Below, one piece after another: positions 58,601 to 64,000 of a stretch of 64,000 nucleotides of DNA (its first letter is position 1; every line of letters begins with the position of its first letter). Below the pieces are notes generated by a model. It worked only from the letters and a program-made list of their open reading frames with translations, searched no databases and was not told where the DNA came from. Both the position numbers and the translations under genes were made by a program. The DNA comes from Gnetum montanum (taxonomy: Eukaryota; Streptophyta; Gnetopsida; Gnetales; Gnetaceae), in NCBI GenBank assembly GCA_015680685.1, contig MNCI01026283.1:78171-142170 (forward strand), in the 5' to 3' direction.

Positions 58601-61600
58601 TTTGATTCAAAAATCTTCCTTGCATAAAATATAATTGCTCCAAACCCTCCCAATTGCTGGAGCAACATCAATCCAACTCCAACCTAAATGTTATAGAAAA
58701 TAGGATGCAAAAATGTCTTAATAAAACTAAGAAAGGTAACAAGATGAATGGTACCAAGAATAAATAATGCATAATTGTTTACTATCATATAGCGGGCATT
58801 CTGAAGCTGAAATAAGTTGCTGAGTTGCATCTTGGCATCGATCGTTGTCTCTTGGACACAATCCTTCAGAGAAAAGCATTATTAGGTTGGTAAACTTATG
58901 GGATTGCACCAAACATGTTGATTACTAACAGTGACATAGGTTTAACACCTTTTCTTTAAACATTAATAATTGTTAAAAATTCAAAAAAAAAATTGAAAGT
59001 GAAAATGACTTAAGTACCCTGATTTCAGCAACTTCCAAGGAAATGTTGGAACCCTCCCCACGAAGGTTCTGTAAAGCCATTTTAAATTCCCAGTCCTGGC
59101 CAGTCATTGCCTACAAAAAATGCATAGGACATTCGATTTTGATTGTTTCTATTTTCTGTGATTTCGTGCTTAAAAAAAGCTTAGAGTTAAATTAGAACAT
59201 CAAATTTATAATTGGCAATTGTATGAATAGAAGCATTGAAACATCAAAATAAAATGTATTTGATTTGCAGAAATTTGACATTGCTTTTTGAATTTTGATA
59301 TAACCAACCCAAAAAATTTTGATACTCCGAAGATTAAAAGCTGTAATTTAAAAAACAATCATTGTTATTTTTGGAAGGGATGCTTTTGTAATGAACCTTT
59401 GACCATGCTCCTCGTACATCTCTAAGACCCAAAGAAATTCATATTTTATTACTAATAATGTCTTCTGTAATACCTTCTCAAAAACAAACAAAAATCAGAC
59501 AGCAAAATGGAATGAAGAGTACTTACCAGCCATCTAGGTGACTCTGGAATAAAAAAGAGGCCCAGGAGGGAAAGAAAACAAGCAACAAGAGCTGTTGACA
59601 TGCAGAGAACATTGGAAAATCAAAATTTACTGCAAAGAAATATCTCATTTCAGTTACTTGTGCATAAAGATTTTACTGTTTGAATAGATGGGCTTTCTTC
59701 TTACCAAGGATGGCAAGAAGGTGCAGGCCAGCCGGCATTCCCAACAAATATATTACAACAGCACCCATAACTTGAAACAGCTACATTTCAGAAACCAAAA
59801 GAACAATGACAGGTATGAAGCCTTTTTCCGGTTGGAGAAAAGTTCTATTATGTTGTCAATGCTAGCCAATCACAAACCTGATGTATAGCAACAAGTTCCC
59901 CCCTCAGGTTCTTAGGAGAAATTTCAGAAATGTAGATTGGCACCTGTGCAGAAATATAAAGATGACTAAAATGAATATTATATCAAGCATGGTTTTTCTG
60001 ATTTGGTTTCATTATTAACAACACAATATCATGAAATTGGAATTCTCTATTCCGTATATTAAAATTATAAAACAAAATAAAACATCTAATATTGGATAGG
60101 AAACTGTTAAGGGAAAACATACAGTGAATGAACTGATACCGGCTCCTAGGCCAAGCAGCATCCTTCCACATATTAGAAACAATGGATCCTGTGTAAAGTT
60201 GTAAGGCAACTATTTTAGTTCTATTGCACTGGCTATAATTGTAACACAGCAGCCCATCGTATACCAAAAACTTCTTATATTGCGGAATCTGGTTAAATAA
60301 TGAATGAAACGCAATGTGAATAACGTACAAGTAATAATTACACTTGTGTGCTACACGTCATTTGAACGTGTAATCAATAGGATCGATCATAAAAATGTCA
60401 TTTGTTTGCTATTTTATTAGTATTTTATTAGTATATTGTTCCGAAGAACGATGGTAGTTCAACTTGTGGAAATTCATAAATGTTTAGGTTTAGATTACAA
60501 CTTATGAAAAATTGCAGAAATCATGAAATGTTTGTTTCAATTCAAAATAGATCGTGGTTGTCATTGTTGCAAGGTCACTATGTTTTCGTTGTCCTTTTGA
60601 CAAAGACCAGAATCTTTTACAAATAACTCCCGAGTAAATTACAATGTACTTTTCCAAGTTTTTAACAAGAAAGTTTCGTTAGATATTGAATTTAATCTCA
60701 TTAGGAGAAAGAAAAAGTGAAATTCCTTTTAGCCTGAAGGCGACTGGCTGACACACCTTTGTCAAGAATGTGATCATCCATCCTGTAATAAATGACGCTG
60801 AAGAGGTTGTCAAGGCCTGCACTAGGACATCATGAGAAACCCAAGTGAATGATTTAATTATATTAAAAGATATTCAAATGTTTATCTATGGGGAAGTCAT
60901 TTCAGGATCATATTGGTTACACACACCCCTTTCCTTCCCACGTAGTCTGCAATGGCACTGTTCCCTACGGCACCAACCACAGCACCAATGCTCAACAGTG
61001 AAGAAAAAGTACAAATCTGGACACAGGAAATTGTGTAAGTTATGGATAAAGTTTCAGGTCACAAAATTGCAAAAGCTTTAATATAGTAAAGAAAAAGCTT
61101 TGCAATAAGCTATTCAACAAGTCATCCCAGCAATAATAAGTAAAATTAAATGCTTGATCCTGATGTTCCTCACACCAAAACTTCAATTATGATAAATGTT
61201 GCAATTCAAATCAAATTTGTCCATGTACCTAACATCAATTTTAAGGAGTGGAATGCAATGGAATTGGAGTACTTAACATGCTAACAAATTATAGATAAAA
61301 AATTCAGATACATAATTTGAATGAGTTTAAAACAAAAAAAATCTTCCAAGATTGGAAAGAGATGTGAAATCAAAATCAGCAAGGTCATCATGTGCAATAG
61401 CCAAGAGACAGATCGAAGTAACCTGAAAAGTGCCATGTCCGAGTTCTTCCACCGTCTCATAATCCACCAGAGAAGAGTATCCAATCTGCATTTTTGCAAT
61501 CAAAATCAAGATGTTAGCCCCCTCCATATCACATCAGGTACCTGATGGGATAAACCTTATGTTCTTAATTTACTATTAGGGTAATGATAACCTTTTCAAG

Positions 61601-62278
61601 AATGTAATCATCAAACAGTAAAAACTATGCTTGCACATAAAAAACGTTAATCTTTTTTCTTAACAGGAATGGATCACTTAGCTAATGCCTTCCAGGTGTC
61701 TGAAATGATACATTTATTCATCAAGTGCAACAAATTATACCAACAAAAAAATTATTCATGAATTCAGAGCTTCTGCATGTGAAAATGTTTTATGCTTTCA
61801 GCCTTTCATAAATGCAACGTTAACTTGTAAGCTGACACTTGAAACCAAACTGATTCAGTCAACAAGTTTGGAAGCCTACTGATCAAAATCAGTATTAAAA
61901 ACAACTATTTAAAAAATCTATTTCACCTAAAGGAATATCAAAAAATAGATGGGAAATAAATTAAAGATGATATGAACAAATTACAAATAAACAAGGAATT
62001 AACTCTTTATACAGGCTGATGGTAAAATAGAACTCATATAACTGGCTCATTTTATTGGGACAAGGCTAAGATCTCTCATGACAATTTAAAAAATTTAGGT
62101 ATCTTACACAGTAACCGATTTCCAGAGAACTCAGCACCACAACTAAAGTGCTGAAAATAGTGGCATGATTTCGTCCTCCAGAACAATCATCTTCGAAGAT
62201 AATATCCTCCTTGAATCTGACTTTCTTTCCCTTTTTCTGGGTCTTCTCACTCGATAACAGAGCCTGAGTTGCAGCCAT
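55647..62278 (-). CDS. ERD6-like sugar transporter (MFS), 18 exons, 482 aa
   Basis: Exons, in coding order: 62,108-62,278; 61,423-61,485; 60,927-61,016; 60,757-60,816; 60,123-60,188; 59,878-59,943; 59,705-59,780; 59,527-59,591; 59,018-59,110; 58,783-58,863; 58,599-58,683; 58,445-58,491; 57,589-57,651; 57,427-57,486; 57,008-57,052; 56,830-56,889; 56,591-56,705; 55,647-55,789. Every intron is GT-AG and every phase fits; no internal stop. Sugar porter blocks: LEIGYCIGYSS in TM1, ADYVGRKG (TM2-3 loop), GRMLLGLGAG, VPIYISEISPKNLRGEL, FIPESPRWL after TM6, LQQLGG in TM7, VPETKGKTLEEIQ at the C-terminus. The length, many small exons and motifs fit the ERD6-like class, which mostly exports sugars from the vacuole. 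Departures: no Asn in the QQ..G.N motif, GRQL for GRRP, and no WR before TM6. Transport activity is therefore uncertain. Confidence 0.92.
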
Positions 62279-63692
62279 TTAAAGGTATTCAGGTACAATG
62301 ATAATCACAGTGGAGAGAAAAAAGCTGATGAATTGCAACTGATATGAATCTAGTATAATTCGAATTCGAAGTGTCTTGAAAATATGATGGTACAAAGATG
62401 CTCATATGATAACTGCTATGATACTATATCTACCCTATGAATCCCAGACTTTTGCACTTTTTGGCCAGAAGAATCTCATTTATGCACTTCAGCAGAAGAG
62501 GTTGCAAAGAATAGATGAAAAGTTGTAAGCATCAAAGAATGACAGGCCCACGTTCTCCGAGCAGAATTTTCAACATTTTAAACAGAACTTTTCAAGAGCC
62601 AGATCTGCATTTGTCAAAAACTTACCCATCACACTATCCTTGAAGATTAGAGGGCAGTGCATGCTGAAATTTCAGTGGATCATCGTGGCAGCTCAGAGTT
62701 CTGCAGAGCTAGTGGGAATGTAAAATTATTAATATATCCACGTGCATTCATGGAGGAAAGAAATTTCACGGGGCATTTCTGCGTTGTGTGTTGTGGATAA
62801 ACACATAAACTAGCCATTCATGCAGAACAAGTTGCATGGTTTCCATGAAATTCAGATTAGAATATCATTTCAGCATGGAATCTTCTGGTTGATAAGCAGA
62901 GCTGCGAATCGGTGGGAAAGCTGAATATACATGTATAGCATGGTCTGTTGGTGTTGTCTGATTGGTGATTAGATATGTACGATTCAGATCCTCCGACATT
63001 TGTTCTTTGATATTGAATGTGTTTTTTCAAACTTATGTTGTCAATTCGATCATTTTTTGGTGTTTAAATAACAGCAGCAGATTCATGTTGATGCCACTGT
63101 TTGCTTCCACTCTGGACATATCCACGTCATCCCTGGTTGAGAATATTTATGTTTGCGTCAGCCCATGTGCAAATGTAGATGGTGCAACCACCTTTCTACC
63201 TTAAACAATCATTTAATTTTTTTAATAAAATTCTTATGTTTTTAAATGATTTGCCAAGCATGTGTGCCTTTTTCTGTAAAATTTTAAATAGTAAAAGTAA
63301 GTCATGTATATGTCAAAAAGATCATATGACTAATTGCATATGGTAAATGAATGAGTAAAAGCCTAATCACTTTAAGGTTGTTAGAAGCTGAAATAATTGA
63401 AACATGGGTACACCCCAACGTCTATAGAAGTTTGTAGCTCCTTGCTATTTAGTAGAATTGAACCTTTGGCCTATTAGGTTTATAGAAGTTTATAACTCAA
63501 TACTACTTAGTAGAACTAAACTTGTGAGTTGGGGTTACCAAGCCAAGACCCATACGACTCAGTTAACACTTCATTGTTAAAGCCTAATCTTTGTGAGTAG
63601 ATGTGGTCAAGAAACCCATCTCTTCCAAGTTAAAAATAAGCATGTTTCTCACTACAAATAATAGTCTCTATCTAAAAATACATATTGCAAAT
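62279..63692 (-). promoter_or_regulatory. Upstream region of the sugar transporter
   Basis: About 1.4 kb separates the start codon from the next retroelement. I see no gene. The short open run at 62,962-63,204 has no features. A 5' UTR and possibly a leader intron are expected here; no TATA box can be assigned with confidence. Confidence 0.45.
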
Positions 63693-64000
63693 TGATGAGT
63701 CATGAATTGTTGGCTGCGATATTGCACCCATGATATCGTGTACGCAATATCACAACTTAGACACGATATCGCGTACATGATATCGCAGCCTGTCTCCTCA
63801 TCTATAAATACGAGGTAGGCAAATTTGGCAGGCAATCTTTAAGTCTTTAAGTTTTTGAAGTTTTGAAGTTTCCAAGTTTAAAGTTAGTAGTTTTGTAGAG
63901 ACTTTTTGTCAGTTTTTCCTCTCAACCCTTTTCTCCCAGTGCATGCCTGTAGTGTGGTGATTGTACGGCTTCCTTATTCGAGTGTGACGTACTTGGACAT
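63693..64000 (+). repeat. B-family LTR, plus orientation, cut by window end
   Basis: It begins TGATGAGTCATGAATTG without the polypurine-type tract that precedes 3' LTRs, so it is a 5' or solo LTR. Palindromic GATATCGCGTACATGATATCGC words fill 63,715-63,790, followed by the TATA region CATCTATAAATACGAGG at 63,800. The end (TTCGAGTGTGACGTACTTGG) matches the R/U5 side of the other LTRs. It continues beyond the window. Confidence 0.85.

Overview
The window looks like intergenic-rich chromosome from a seed plant with a large genome, plausibly a gymnosperm although nothing proves the clade. The signs are low gene density, stacked Ty3/gypsy LTR retrotransposons, plant-type spliced genes and few uninterrupted ORFs outside transposons. 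Two host genes read cleanly, both on the minus strand. One is a 2-oxoglutarate/Fe(II) dioxygenase of 351 residues in 2 exons (41,068-44,397). The other is an 18-exon ERD6-like sugar transporter of 482 residues (55,647-62,278). A broken subtilisin-like protease fragment lies between them at 54,589-54,828.

Layout. Bases 1-1,381 belong to element F, a minus-strand gypsy element whose 5' LTR is at 17,565-18,440. Element F is split by element A (1,382-17,396, minus strand), a gypsy element with gag, protease, RT, RNase H and integrase remnants. Between its protease and RT, element A carries a decayed 7-exon gene on the opposite strand (6,532-10,997). Element F sits inside element E, a plus-strand relative whose 3' LTR is 20,139-20,999. 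From 21.0 to 26.5 kb there are degenerate tandem repeats, AT-rich DNA, a possible minus-strand Copia-type end, and gag-protease remnants of a plus-strand element (G). Element G is interrupted by element C (26,581 to about 30,653), whose gag is joined directly to an integrase C-terminus. The 3' LTR of G is 32,594-33,389. Element B (34,300-54,177, minus strand) has 94%-like LTRs and an identical 5-bp target duplication (CATGT). Its interior holds two copies of a 3-kb unit flanking a 9.4-kb segment that contains the dioxygenase gene. A fresh LTR of the B/F/E/G family begins at 63,693 and runs off the window.

The two observations most worth following are the spliced antisense gene inside element A and the dioxygenase gene that appears to lie inside element B. 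Four single-N joins flanked by 43-64 bp direct duplications show that parts of the assembly are unmerged overlaps, so structural claims near them need long-read support. All identity figures are estimates by eye; no alignment or database search was run.
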